64,000 nt of DNA from an uncultured Bacilli bacterium. GTDB lineage: Bacteria; Bacillota_I; Bacilli_A; RF39; UBA660. Numbering within the stretch: the stretch's first letter is position 1; the number at the start of each line of letters is the position of its first letter. The stretch spans positions 112,451 through 176,450 of the forward strand of contig CATNCE010000001.1 of assembly GCA_950097225.1 (NCBI GenBank), read 5' to 3'. This document shows, piece after piece, positions 43,541-51,525 of the stretch. The notes beneath the pieces were generated by a model that did no database searches, was not told the DNA's origin, and saw only the letters and a program-made list of their open reading frames with translations. The translations under genes were made by a program, and so were the position numbers.

Positions 43541-44199
43541 AAATAAGTATTTTGACACTTTTTCCAAAGATGTTTGAAAATTTCTTGAGTGAGTCTATTA
43601 TTAAAAGAGCGATAGAAAAAGGATTAGTGCAGTTTGAGATAATTGATATAAGAACTTTTTCTAAGCTTAATAATAATCAGGTTGATGATACTCCTTATGG
43701 AGGCGGAGCTGGGATGGTCATGATGGTTGAGCCAGTGGTTGATGCCATTAATTCAGTTAAGACAAGCGAATCAAAAGTCTTTTTGATGAGTCCTAGCGGT
43801 AAGACATTTAAGCAAAGTATGGCTTTTTCTTTTAGCAAGGAAAAGCATCTCATTTTGATATGTGGACATTATGAAGGAATAGATGAGAGAATTAAATATT
43901 ATATTGATGGGGAAGTATCAATCGGAGATTATGTTTTAACGGGAGGAGAACTAGCAGCCATGGTCGTAAGCGATGCTGTTACTCGTTTAGTTGAAGGGGT
44001 TATAAAAAAAGCGAGTTATGAAGAAGAGTCATTTACCAATAATTTGTTAGACTATCCAACGTATACTAAGCCACCGATTTATGATAACCATGCAGTTCCA
44101 GAAGTATTGTTATCGGGACATCATGAAAATATTCGCATTTGGCGGGTAGAAGAACAGATAAAAAAGACAAGGGAGCAAAGACCTGATTTATTAGAGTAG
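43537..44199 (+). CDS. trmD: tRNA (guanine-N1)-methyltransferase TrmD
   Basis: A 220-aa SPOUT enzyme that methylates G37 of tRNAs, preventing frameshifts. Motifs are TLFPKMFENFLSESI, DDTPYGGGAGMVM, the SAM-knot segment ICGHYEGIDER, and SIGDYVLTGGE. It is slightly shorter than typical (about 240), ending soon after VEEQIKKTREQRPDLL. Translationally coupled to rimM. Confidence 0.95.
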   Translation: MKISILTLFPKMFENFLSESIIKRAIEKGLVQFEIIDIRTFSKLNNNQVDDTPYGGGAGMVMMVEPVVDAINSVKTSESKVFLMSPSGKTFKQSMAFSFSKEKHLILICGHYEGIDERIKYYIDGEVSIGDYVLTGGELAAMVVSDAVTRLVEGVIKKASYEEESFTNNLLDYPTYTKPPIYDNHAVPEVLLSGHHENIRIWRVEEQIKKTREQRPDLLE

Positions 44200-44210
44200 G
44201 AGGTATAAAA

Positions 44211-44678
44211 ATGTGTAGTTATTTGATTGATAAAGGCCAATATTCGGGAGTTATTATTTATATGGAATATGATCTTGATGGATATAATTTTAAACCAAGA
44301 TATGAACAAGGTCGACCATATATTCAAGTTAATTCAGTAACGATTTATGAGCCTAAAATGATTGATTCATTATTGGCTAAAAAGTTTCAGAAGAAGTTTG
44401 AACGTTTGTCACAAATAATTATGCGTTTTTTATATGATGAAGAAAATGGTGATGATGAAGAAAATGGTGATGAGGGAGATTATATGATTGTTCTTGATGA
44501 AGTAGCTAGATTAAAAGCCCTTGTTGAACTGCGATATCAGCGATTTTTAAGTGTTCAAGAGTATAAAGATTATATTCATAAGCTAGCATTTTTAGATAAC
44601 CAATTGCGACAAAAACTAGCGATGATTAGTTACCAAAATAGTTTAGAGGCAGAAGTCACTCATGGAAGAGGAAGGTAA
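44211..44678 (+). CDS. Hypothetical protein in the rimM-trmD operon
   Basis: A 155-aa protein with no recognised family. A central acidic stretch of about 15 residues is a duplicated DEENGD unit encoded by two identical 18-bp repeats. The second half is helical and charged. TAGGAGG precedes ATG 44211, 11 bases after trmD, so it is probably co-expressed with rimM-trmD. Confidence 0.7.
   Translation: MCSYLIDKGQYSGVIIYMEYDLDGYNFKPRYEQGRPYIQVNSVTIYEPKMIDSLLAKKFQKKFERLSQIIMRFLYDEENGDDEENGDEGDYMIVLDEVARLKALVELRYQRFLSVQEYKDYIHKLAFLDNQLRQKLAMISYQNSLEAEVTHGRGR
44436..44471 (+). repeat. Perfect 18-bp tandem duplication
   Basis: Two identical 18-bp units (44436-44453 and 44454-44471) each encode DEENGD. 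The copy number could change by slippage without shifting the frame. Confidence 0.9.
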
Positions 44679-44692
44679 TTCCTTTTTTATTT
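44668..44692 (+). terminator. Weak terminator before tig
   Basis: AGGAA/TTCCT stem with GGTAA loop, then TTTTTATTT. Confidence 0.5.
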
Positions 44693-44701
44693 CTAATGTT
44701 A

Positions 44702-44730
44702 TTGATTTAAGGAGGCATTTAATATATAAT
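44702..44730 (+). promoter_or_regulatory. Promoter of tig
   Basis: TTGATT (44702-44707), 17-nt spacer, TATAAT (44725-44730). Confidence 0.7.
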
Positions 44731-44761
44731 ACACTTAGTACTAATGAAAGAGGCATGAATT

Positions 44762-46006
44762 ATGAAAAATGTAAAAGAAATAACTGTTGAAGTTAAAGGT
44801 GAAGCTTGGGAAAAAGCCCTTGATAAAGCTTTTAATAAAAAGAAAAAAGATATAAAAATTGATGGATTTAGAAAAGGCTCTGTACCTAAAGATATGTTTA
44901 TTAAAAAAGTAGGTATTGAAGCTTTATTTATGGATGCATCTGATATTGTTGTTGATGAAGAGTATCGCAAGATAATCAACGAAAATAAGATGGAAATCGT
45001 TTGTGAACCAACTGTTTCGATTGAAAAAATTGATAAAGATGGAATTATTATTAAGTTTACTTTGATATCTCATCCTGAAGTTAAATTAGGAAAATATAAA
45101 GGTTTAGGTGTTAAACGCGATAAGGTAACTGTAACAAAAGAGGAGATTGCTCATGAGTTACAACATTTGACTTCACACATGGCAGAAATTGTTGTTAAAG
45201 AAAAAGGAAAAGTTGAAAACGGAAATACTGCTGTTATTGATTTTGAAGGTGTTGTTGATGGCAAGAAACTTGATGGAGGTAGTGGAAAAGATTATCCATT
45301 AGAAATTGGAAGTCATTCATTTATTCCTGGTTTTGAAGAAGGCGTAGTTGGAATGAGCGTTGGAGAAACTAAAGTTTTAAATTTAAAATTCCCTCACGAA
45401 TATACTGAGGACTTAAAAGATAAAGATGTGGAGTTTATTGTAACTGTTAAAGAGATTAAAGAGCGTATTGAACCAGAAATGAATAAAGAATTCTTTGAGG
45501 ATTTAGGTATTGAAGGCGTTGATTCAAAAGAAAAGTTAGAAAAACACATCGAAGAAGAGCTTAAACATCAAAAAGAACATCAAGCTGATGATAAGTATGT
45601 TGATGAATTATTAAGAAAAGCTACTGATAACATGGAAGTCGATATAAATAACGAGATAATTGAATCAGAAATTGATCGTATGGCTCAACAATTCTCACAA
45701 GAACTTAGCATGCAAGGAGCTTCTTTAGAGCAATATTTGAGCATGGTTGGTACTAAGATGGAAGATTTTAGAACTTCAATTAAACCACAAGCTATTGCAA
45801 GAATAAAGACAAGATACTTGCTTGAAGAAGTTGTAAAAGCAGAAGGTATTACTTCAACAGATGAGGAAATTGATAATAAGATCAAGGAAGAATCAGAGAA
45901 GTATGGCATGAGTGCTGATGAATTTGTTAAGGCAATCGGTGGCAAGGAATTAATGAAATATGATGTTGAGATGAATAAAGCTATCGATATTATTAAAGAG
46001 GGATAA
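44762..46006 (+). CDS. tig: Trigger factor (ribosome-associated chaperone)
   Basis: A 414-aa peptidyl-prolyl isomerase chaperone at the ribosomal exit tunnel. The ribosome-binding domain has the signature GFRKGSVPKDM; the FKBP-like domain spans about 145-240 (GNTAVIDFEGVVDG, IPGFEEGVVGM); the C-terminal helical arms fill the rest. GAAAGAGG precedes ATG 44762. It is monocistronic with its own promoter and terminator. Confidence 0.96.
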   Translation: MKNVKEITVEVKGEAWEKALDKAFNKKKKDIKIDGFRKGSVPKDMFIKKVGIEALFMDASDIVVDEEYRKIINENKMEIVCEPTVSIEKIDKDGIIIKFTLISHPEVKLGKYKGLGVKRDKVTVTKEEIAHELQHLTSHMAEIVVKEKGKVENGNTAVIDFEGVVDGKKLDGGSGKDYPLEIGSHSFIPGFEEGVVGMSVGETKVLNLKFPHEYTEDLKDKDVEFIVTVKEIKERIEPEMNKEFFEDLGIEGVDSKEKLEKHIEEELKHQKEHQADDKYVDELLRKATDNMEVDINNEIIESEIDRMAQQFSQELSMQGASLEQYLSMVGTKMEDFRTSIKPQAIARIKTRYLLEEVVKAEGITSTDEEIDNKIKEESEKYGMSADEFVKAIGGKELMKYDVEMNKAIDIIKEG

Positions 46007-46031
46007 AGTTCTTAAGTTAAGAACTTTTTTC
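46005..46031 (+). terminator. Terminator of tig
   Basis: AAAGTTCTTA (46005-46014) pairs with TAAGAACTTT (46018-46027), 3-nt loop, then Ts. Confidence 0.88.
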
Positions 46032-46032
46032 A

Positions 46033-47316
46033 TTATATGTAATGAAGTTGATAAAGTTTTTTTAAATTTAGATAGTTAACGATAAAGATGTTGATTATTT
46101 CGGCAATAATTAAGCCATATATACCAATGCTTAAAAATGAAAATATCGTTAGACATAGGAGTTTGACAATACATCCTTTTACGGTTGTGTTCATCGTATA
46201 TTTGGACATATTTAGGCCTTGAAGAGCGCTAACTAGTGGACCTTCTATGTAAAATAAGGGGAAGAATATGGCTAGAACTTTAATGTAATTGATTCCCTTA
46301 TCTGTATTATATAAAATATTTAAAAGGGTACCTGATTTGAAGAAGAGAAAAATACAGTAAATTGTGGCAATTGTTAAAGAGACAATAATGCATTTGCGAA
46401 TTAAAGACTTTATGTATTGAGGGTTTTTGTAGTTTTTAGATACTTCGGGTACTAACGTGGTATTAAGAGCCATTGTGAAAAAAGATGGCATGGTTAAAAC
46501 AGGAATGACATAGGCATTGTAAACGGCGTATTCTGATGAGATAAAGCTTGTTGAGTATCCGACGAAAAGAAGAATGTTAGTAAGAATAATGGGTTCAAAG
46601 AAATAACAAATATTACCGAATAAACGTCCAGATAAACTAGGAATAGAAAGAGATAGAATTTCATTCATTAGAGGGACACGAATTTTTAAATCGGACAAAG
46701 TTATTTTTAGATTTTTGGGAGCAAAGAATAAATATATGACGATTTGGACTAGTTCTGCTGCAGCTGCTATGATGATATAACCAGAAACGGCGATAATAAC
46801 AGAAAATTTCATTAAAATAGGGATGACGCAAACTAACAATATTAGACGAGTTACTTGTTCAAATATATTGCTAATGGCATTGGGAAGCATGTTTTGTTTG
46901 CCAAAGTAGTAGCCTTTGATAATTCCTGATATGCTAGTGAAGGGAAGAACAAAACATATAGATATTATGGGATAATAAGTGTCGGGATTTTTTAAAAGAC
47001 TGTTTGATAAAATGGGCGCAAAAAAGAAGATAATCACGATAATTATAATGTTGAAAAGTAAGGCGATTGGAATGATGCTAGCTAGAATGTGGATGCCGCG
47101 ATTGTTGTTTTTGGCCATGATACACGATACAGCATAGGGAAGACCTAGTTGAGTTACGGCAATTAAAAGAGAATAGGTAGGCATAATTAGCGAGTAAATA
47201 TTTATTCCTTCACCAATTATTCGTGTAAATAAAATTTTTATGACGAAGCCTAGTACTTTGGCAAGAGATGTGCCTAATATTAAAATTAAGGTTGACTTGA
47301 TAAAGATATTTTTCAT
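46033..47316 (-). CDS. SpoVB/MurJ-like multidrug-oligosaccharidyl-lipid flippase (MOP family)
   Basis: A 427-aa integral membrane protein with about 12-14 helices, of the SpoVB/polysaccharide flippase branch. Such proteins move lipid-linked wall or polysaccharide precursors across the membrane. Family-like features are the N-terminal STLILILGTSLAKVLGFVIK with TRIIGEGINIYSLIMP, and the later PLFYIEGPLVSALQGLNMS. The start at 47316 is chosen because AAAGGAGAGAAC directly precedes it. Next to comN-like and rel, as in B. subtilis, although sporulation is not otherwise indicated. Lipid II transport is plausible but unproven. Confidence 0.88.
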   Translation of the reverse strand: MKNIFIKSTLILILGTSLAKVLGFVIKILFTRIIGEGINIYSLIMPTYSLLIAVTQLGLPYAVSCIMAKNNNRGIHILASIIPIALLFNIIIIVIIFFFAPILSNSLLKNPDTYYPIISICFVLPFTSISGIIKGYYFGKQNMLPNAISNIFEQVTRLILLVCVIPILMKFSVIIAVSGYIIIAAAAELVQIVIYLFFAPKNLKITLSDLKIRVPLMNEILSLSIPSLSGRLFGNICYFFEPIILTNILLFVGYSTSFISSEYAVYNAYVIPVLTMPSFFTMALNTTLVPEVSKNYKNPQYIKSLIRKCIIVSLTIATIYCIFLFFKSGTLLNILYNTDKGINYIKVLAIFFPLFYIEGPLVSALQGLNMSKYTMNTTVKGCIVKLLCLTIFSFLSIGIYGLIIAEIINIFIVNYLNLKKLYQLHYI

Positions 47317-47393
47317 GTTCTCTCCTTTAAAGTTCATTCTATTTGTTATATAATTATATATGAGATAACTATAAAAAATATTAAGGTGATAGC

Positions 47394-47657
47394 ATGGAAA
47401 ATAAATTTAATTCACAAAATGAACTTTTTAATAAAGTAAAACCAGCTTTAGTTACTAAGAGAAATGAAATGATTCGCAAGGGAATAAAAATTGTTAAAGT
47501 TACGGATATATGGGAGTATAATAAAGAGATAAATTGGCGCAAGGCTAAAGGACTTACTTTAGCAGGATTAGTTAATGACATATTAAATACGGATGATAAA
47601 GATTATTTGGAGTATGTTGTTAGCAAGATAGAGGAAAGTGATGAAAATGGAAGATAA
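47394..47657 (+). CDS. ComN-like post-transcriptional regulator
   Basis: An 87-aa protein of the Post_transc_reg family. VTDIWEYNKEINWRKAKG then LTLAGLVNDILNTDDKDYLEYV matches ComN of B. subtilis, which binds and localises comE mRNA. Here the message controlled is unknown; no comE is in the window. AAGGTGAT precedes ATG 47394. It is divergent from the flippase and overlaps rel by 17 bases. Confidence 0.82.
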   Translation: MENKFNSQNELFNKVKPALVTKRNEMIRKGIKIVKVTDIWEYNKEINWRKAKGLTLAGLVNDILNTDDKDYLEYVVSKIEESDENGR

Positions 47658-49800
47658 ATTTAATGAATTAATTGAGTTGTGTACAGATAATGGTTATACA
47701 GAATCAGAGATTAAATTGATAAGGGATGCTTATCAGTATGCGTTAGTTCAACATGAGGGAATGAAGCGCAAAAATGGGGAAGAATATATAGTTCACCCAT
47801 TAACAGTTGCCCAAATTGTAGCTAGTTTAAATACAGATGCAGTAACTGTTGCATCAGCTTTGGTTCATGAAACTATTGATCATGGGTCTTCTTCTTTTGA
47901 AAAATTGCAGGAACTATTTGGAGAAGACGTCAAGAATATTGTTGTATCTTTGACTAAAGTTAATCGCTTGCATCTTTTAGATAGTTCAGAGTCATCATCA
48001 CTTTATTTGCGTAAAGTCTTGGTGGCCCTCTCAGAAGATGTACGAGTTATTATTTTAAAGTTAGCTGGTCGTCTTCATAATTTGCGTACTAATGAGGGAC
48101 TAAGTAAGGAGAAACAGAAACAAAAAGCTTTAGAAACTTGGAATGTCTTAATTCCTATTGCACATCGTTTAGGTATAAATCAGTTGAAAAGCGAACTTGA
48201 AGATCTCAGTTTTCGTTATTTAAAGCCTGAGGTATATCAAGATATCGAAAATGAACTGCCAGCACCAAGAGAAGAACTTCAAGACATTCTTACGGAGATG
48301 TTGGACAAAATCGCAGAAGTTTTAAGGGATAATAATATAACGTATGAGATGAAGGGACGTGTTAAATCTACTTCTTCTTTGCATAATAAGTTATCTAATG
48401 GGAAAAAATGGAGTGAGATATACGATATTTTAGGAATAAGAGTTATATGTGAAGAGGTAAGTGATTGTTACTTGATAATTGGACTAATACATTCACTATT
48501 TCGCCCGATTCCTAAGAGATTTAAAGATTATATTGCAATGCCAAAGGGGAATTCATATCAGTCTCTTCATACAGGAGTATTTGGAATAAATGGCTACCCA
48601 ATTGAGGTCCAGGTTCGAACAAAGGATATGAATGAAATTGCTGAACACGGAGTTGCTTCTCATTGGTCTTATAAAGAAAAAAATTCTAAAAATATTCAAA
48701 ATGTAATGGAACAAAAATTGCAAATGTTTAGAAATATTATTGAAGCTAACTCTGATGATGTTGCTGATGATGATACGTTTATGGGAAATATCGAAGATGA
48801 ACTATTGTCTAGTACGATTTATGTTTTTACTCCTAAAGGAGATGTCGTTGAGTTGCCAGCTGGTTCAACACCAATTGATTTCGCTTACCGAATTCATTCC
48901 CGTGTTGGGGAAACTACGATTGGGGCGATTGTCAATGATCAAATGGTGAGTCTTGATTATAAATTAAATGATAATGATATTGTTAAGATAATGACAGATA
49001 AGAATTCAACACCTAATAAAGATTGGTTGAATATCGTTAAAACAGCTTCTGCTCGTGCTAAGATTAAGGCGTATTTTTCTAAGCAAGATAAAGAAGAATA
49101 TATTAATAGAGGAAGAGGATTGTTAGAGCGAGAATTGCGTCGTCAGAAAATTGCTATAGCAGATGCCTTGTCTTTAGAGCATCAAGAAAAACTTATTAAG
49201 GATTTAAAGTGTGGTTCATTTGAAGAGGTCCTTCTTAGTATTGGGTCTCTTCGTTATACTCCAATATATATTGTTAATTTATTATATGAAGATAAGAAAA
49301 ATGTTCAGGATTTACTCTTAGATAAAGTAATGACATCTGTTCCTCCGACTAAGATAAATTATAAAAATGATATAATTGTTTCAGGGTGTGATGACATATT
49401 AGTTAATTTGGCGAGTTGTTGTAAACCGGTTTTGGGTGATGATATTATTGGATATATAACTAAGGGCCAAGGAATAACTGTTCATAAGAGAGATTGTATC
49501 AATGTTCGTGATATGCAAACGCGTTTAATTGATGTTAGTTGGAACATGAATTTAGTTAGTGATGATAAACAATATGTAGCGAAGTTAACTATTGAAACAA
49601 ATGCGCTTAAGAGCAATATTTTAGATATAGTTACTAAGGCAACTGTTCGAGGAATTGTAGTAAGTAATATTAGTGAGATAAGCCGTAATTATGTAATATA
49701 TTATGATGTATTAGTTAAAGTTAAATGTAAAGATGATTTAGAGTTGTTTATTGATGATTTGAGTAATTTAACTTTTATTACGAAAGTTAAGAGGTATTAG
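47641..49800 (+). CDS. rel: RelA/SpoT-family (p)ppGpp synthetase with degenerate hydrolase site
   Basis: A 719-aa long RSH protein with HD, synthetase, TGS, helical and ACT domains. The synthetase looks intact: YDILGIRVI, RFKDYIAMPKGNSYQSLHT and EVQVRT. The hydrolase site does not: the first His is kept in YIVHP, but the HD motif reads H-E in SALVHETIDH, the following VVEDT is lost, and the later KLADRLHN reads KLAGRLHN. The protein should therefore make but not degrade (p)ppGpp. TGS is near DVVELPAGSTPIDFAYRIHS and ACT at the C-terminus. ATG 47641 has GAGG 6 nt upstream. It abuts dtd with no gap. Confidence 0.93.
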   Translation: MKMEDKFNELIELCTDNGYTESEIKLIRDAYQYALVQHEGMKRKNGEEYIVHPLTVAQIVASLNTDAVTVASALVHETIDHGSSSFEKLQELFGEDVKNIVVSLTKVNRLHLLDSSESSSLYLRKVLVALSEDVRVIILKLAGRLHNLRTNEGLSKEKQKQKALETWNVLIPIAHRLGINQLKSELEDLSFRYLKPEVYQDIENELPAPREELQDILTEMLDKIAEVLRDNNITYEMKGRVKSTSSLHNKLSNGKKWSEIYDILGIRVICEEVSDCYLIIGLIHSLFRPIPKRFKDYIAMPKGNSYQSLHTGVFGINGYPIEVQVRTKDMNEIAEHGVASHWSYKEKNSKNIQNVMEQKLQMFRNIIEANSDDVADDDTFMGNIEDELLSSTIYVFTPKGDVVELPAGSTPIDFAYRIHSRVGETTIGAIVNDQMVSLDYKLNDNDIVKIMTDKNSTPNKDWLNIVKTASARAKIKAYFSKQDKEEYINRGRGLLERELRRQKIAIADALSLEHQEKLIKDLKCGSFEEVLLSIGSLRYTPIYIVNLLYEDKKNVQDLLLDKVMTSVPPTKINYKNDIIVSGCDDILVNLASCCKPVLGDDIIGYITKGQGITVHKRDCINVRDMQTRLIDVSWNMNLVSDDKQYVAKLTIETNALKSNILDIVTKATVRGIVVSNISEISRNYVIYYDVLVKVKCKDDLELFIDDLSNLTFITKVKRY

Positions 49801-50244
49801 ATGAAAGTAGTTGTTCAAAGAGTTAAATCTTCTAAAGTAGCAGTGAGGGGAACTTTAATCAATAAGATTGCTAAGGGATTGAATATTTTAGTTGGATTTA
49901 GTGTAGATGATACGATGGATGATATAGACTATATCGTTAGAAAAGTTGTTAACTTGCGCATATTTGATGATGAAGAGGGCATTATGAATAGATCTATTGT
50001 CGATATTCAAGGCGAGATTCTTTCTATTTCCCAATTTACTTTACAGGCTGAGACTAAAAAGGGAAATAGGCCAAGTTATGCAAAGGCGATGAAGGGCTTT
50101 GATTCAATTAAATTATATGAAGAATTTAATTCACAATTAAATGGATATGTAAAAACATATCCAGGTGTATTTGGAGAAGAGATGGAAGTTGATATCGTAA
50201 ATGATGGACCAGTGACGATCATTATTGATTCGAAGGATAAGTAA
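49801..50244 (+). CDS. dtd: D-aminoacyl-tRNA deacylase
   Basis: A 147-aa enzyme that removes D-amino acids (and glycine from tRNA-Ala) from tRNAs. Family motifs are MKVVVQRVKSSKV, the catalytic SQFTLQA (Ser/Gln/Thr), and the GxPx-type C-terminal NDGPVTIII. ATG follows the rel stop directly, the common rel-dtd order. Confidence 0.95.
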   Translation: MKVVVQRVKSSKVAVRGTLINKIAKGLNILVGFSVDDTMDDIDYIVRKVVNLRIFDDEEGIMNRSIVDIQGEILSISQFTLQAETKKGNRPSYAKAMKGFDSIKLYEEFNSQLNGYVKTYPGVFGEEMEVDIVNDGPVTIIIDSKDK

Positions 50245-50260
50245 TATTATCCTTTTTTAT
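50233..50260 (+). terminator. Terminator of comN-rel-dtd
   Basis: AAGGATAA (50233-50240), 6-nt loop, TTATCCTT (50247-50254), then TTTT. It overlaps the end of dtd. Confidence 0.85.
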
Positions 50261-50601
50261 TTGCTACTTTTATTTACACCAAACATCGTCCCTAGAGTAG
50301 TACTAGCTATAATGATTAAGTAATAAATAACATTATATAGAGAATGAGAACTTTGAAGAATAAAACTTAAAATAAACATTATGAAAGCAATAGCACTGCC
50401 ATATGCAAGACCTTTTAAGTATCCTTTGTCTTTAATGTTAAGACCAAGAATAAAACCGGATATAAGCATAAATATAATAATAAATATAGTATATATTATT
50501 TTAGAAATTTCCATACCTAAAAGATTTATAATACTAAATATTAAGGGAAGAATTAAAATAGAAGCTAAGGGAAATGCACATATTTTTATATATTTTTTCA
50601 A
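50257..50601 (-). CDS. TIGR04086-like four-helix membrane protein
   Basis: A 114-aa membrane protein with four hydrophobic helices, resembling the TIGR04086/YrzE family of Firmicutes (ISGFILGLNIKDKGYLKGLAYG is its central motif). Function unknown. TTG 50601 is taken as start because AGGTGAT precedes it in the message; a GTG start at 50610 would use part of that site. The site and start lie in a terminator-like hairpin and its U tract. Confidence 0.75.
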   Translation of the reverse strand: MKKYIKICAFPLASILILPLIFSIINLLGMEISKIIYTIFIIIFMLISGFILGLNIKDKGYLKGLAYGSAIAFIMFILSFILQSSHSLYNVIYYLIIIASTTLGTMFGVNKSSK

Positions 50602-50631
50602 AAAAATCACCTAATAAAATATATTAGGTAA
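50597..50631 (-). terminator. Terminator/attenuator overlapping a ribosome binding site
   Basis: On the minus strand ACCTAATA, TATTT loop, TATTAGGT, then GATTTTTTTG. It ends the yigZ-like transcript, yet the 3' arm contains the AGGTGAT site of the next gene and the U tract leads into its TTG start. Confidence 0.65.
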
Positions 50632-50648
50632 TTTAATTAATATGCGTT

Positions 50649-51002
50649 TTATTTTTTTAGTGTGGCATTATTGGCGGCAGCAATGTAGGTTCTTAAAAGT
50701 GTTCCAGCACCTAATTTGGTACCTCCGAAATAGCGGACAACTGCAATGAGGCAATTATTGAGATTTTTATGTTCGATTATGTTGTAAATTGGAAGGCCAG
50801 CGGTGTTAGAGGGTTCTTTGTCATCACTTTTTTTAGCGGTGTTATTAACTTTGTAGGCGTAGGGAATATGACGTGCTTTTTTGTGTTCTTGGCGGAGTTG
50901 AGCTAATATTTTTTCGGCTTCTTCTTTGGTGTTTATTTCGTAGTATAAGCCAATAAATTTAGATTTTTTTATCTCGATTGTATGAGTGTTTAGAAGTTTC
51001 AT
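50649..51002 (-). CDS. YigZ/IMPACT-family protein, N-terminal domain only
   Basis: A 117-aa protein of the UPF0029/YigZ family with the signature SDDKEPSNTAGLPI and VVRYFGGTKLGAGTLLRTY. Typical YigZ has about 200 residues with a C-terminal DUF1949 domain that is absent here. The human relative IMPACT is linked to translational control; the bacterial role is unclear. It is divergent from the tyrosine phosphatase gene. Confidence 0.88.
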   Translation of the reverse strand: MKLLNTHTIEIKKSKFIGLYYEINTKEEAEKILAQLRQEHKKARHIPYAYKVNNTAKKSDDKEPSNTAGLPIYNIIEHKNLNNCLIAVVRYFGGTKLGAGTLLRTYIAAANNATLKK

Positions 51003-51045
51003 TTAATCACCAACTTTATTATACTATAATATGGTTAAAATATGG

Positions 51046-51051
51046 TATAAT
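51046..51051 (+). promoter_or_regulatory. -10 box of the phosphatase-uvrC operon
   Basis: TATAAT; -35 unclear. A second TATAAT-like box on the minus strand (plus 51018-51023) probably serves the divergent yigZ-like gene. Confidence 0.5.
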
Positions 51052-51066
51052 TATTAAGGTGAAGAG

Positions 51067-51525
51067 ATGAATATTATATTTGTTTGTTTGGGGAATGTAT
51101 GCCGAAGTGTCATGGCAGAAATGATCATGAAGGATCTTTTAAATAGAGCAGGAATAAGGGACGTAAATGTTGCTTCTTGTGGAATTAGTAATGAAGAAGA
51201 AGGAGAGCCGATTTATTATTTAGCTAAACATAAATTAGAGGAAAAAGGAATTTTGGTATTTCCACATGGGGCTAGACAAATGAGTTATAATGATTATTTA
51301 AATAATGATTTAATAATTTGTATGGATCAGTTTAATAAAAGAGCGGTTTTAAATTTAATTGGACATGATCAGGATGCTAAAGTTTGCATGTTAAAGTCAT
51401 TTGTTGGGAAGTGTGATGATGTATTAGATCCTTGGTATACACGTGATTTTGAAACTACTTTTGCTGAGATTAAAGAGGCATGTGAGGCACTTTTAGAAAA
51501 ACTTAGAAGGGATATTTATGATTAA
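51067..51525 (+). CDS. Low-molecular-weight protein tyrosine phosphatase
   Basis: A 152-aa phosphatase. The P-loop is C7-L-G-N-V-C12-R13-S, the LMW-PTP signature C(x5)R-S right at the N-terminus, and the general acid is in VLDPWYT (Asp-Pro). It removes phosphate from Tyr, or from Arg in McsB-type systems; the substrate is not known. AAGGTGAAGAG precedes the ATG. It overlaps uvrC by 8 bases. Confidence 0.92.
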   Translation: MNIIFVCLGNVCRSVMAEMIMKDLLNRAGIRDVNVASCGISNEEEGEPIYYLAKHKLEEKGILVFPHGARQMSYNDYLNNDLIICMDQFNKRAVLNLIGHDQDAKVCMLKSFVGKCDDVLDPWYTRDFETTFAEIKEACEALLEKLRRDIYD

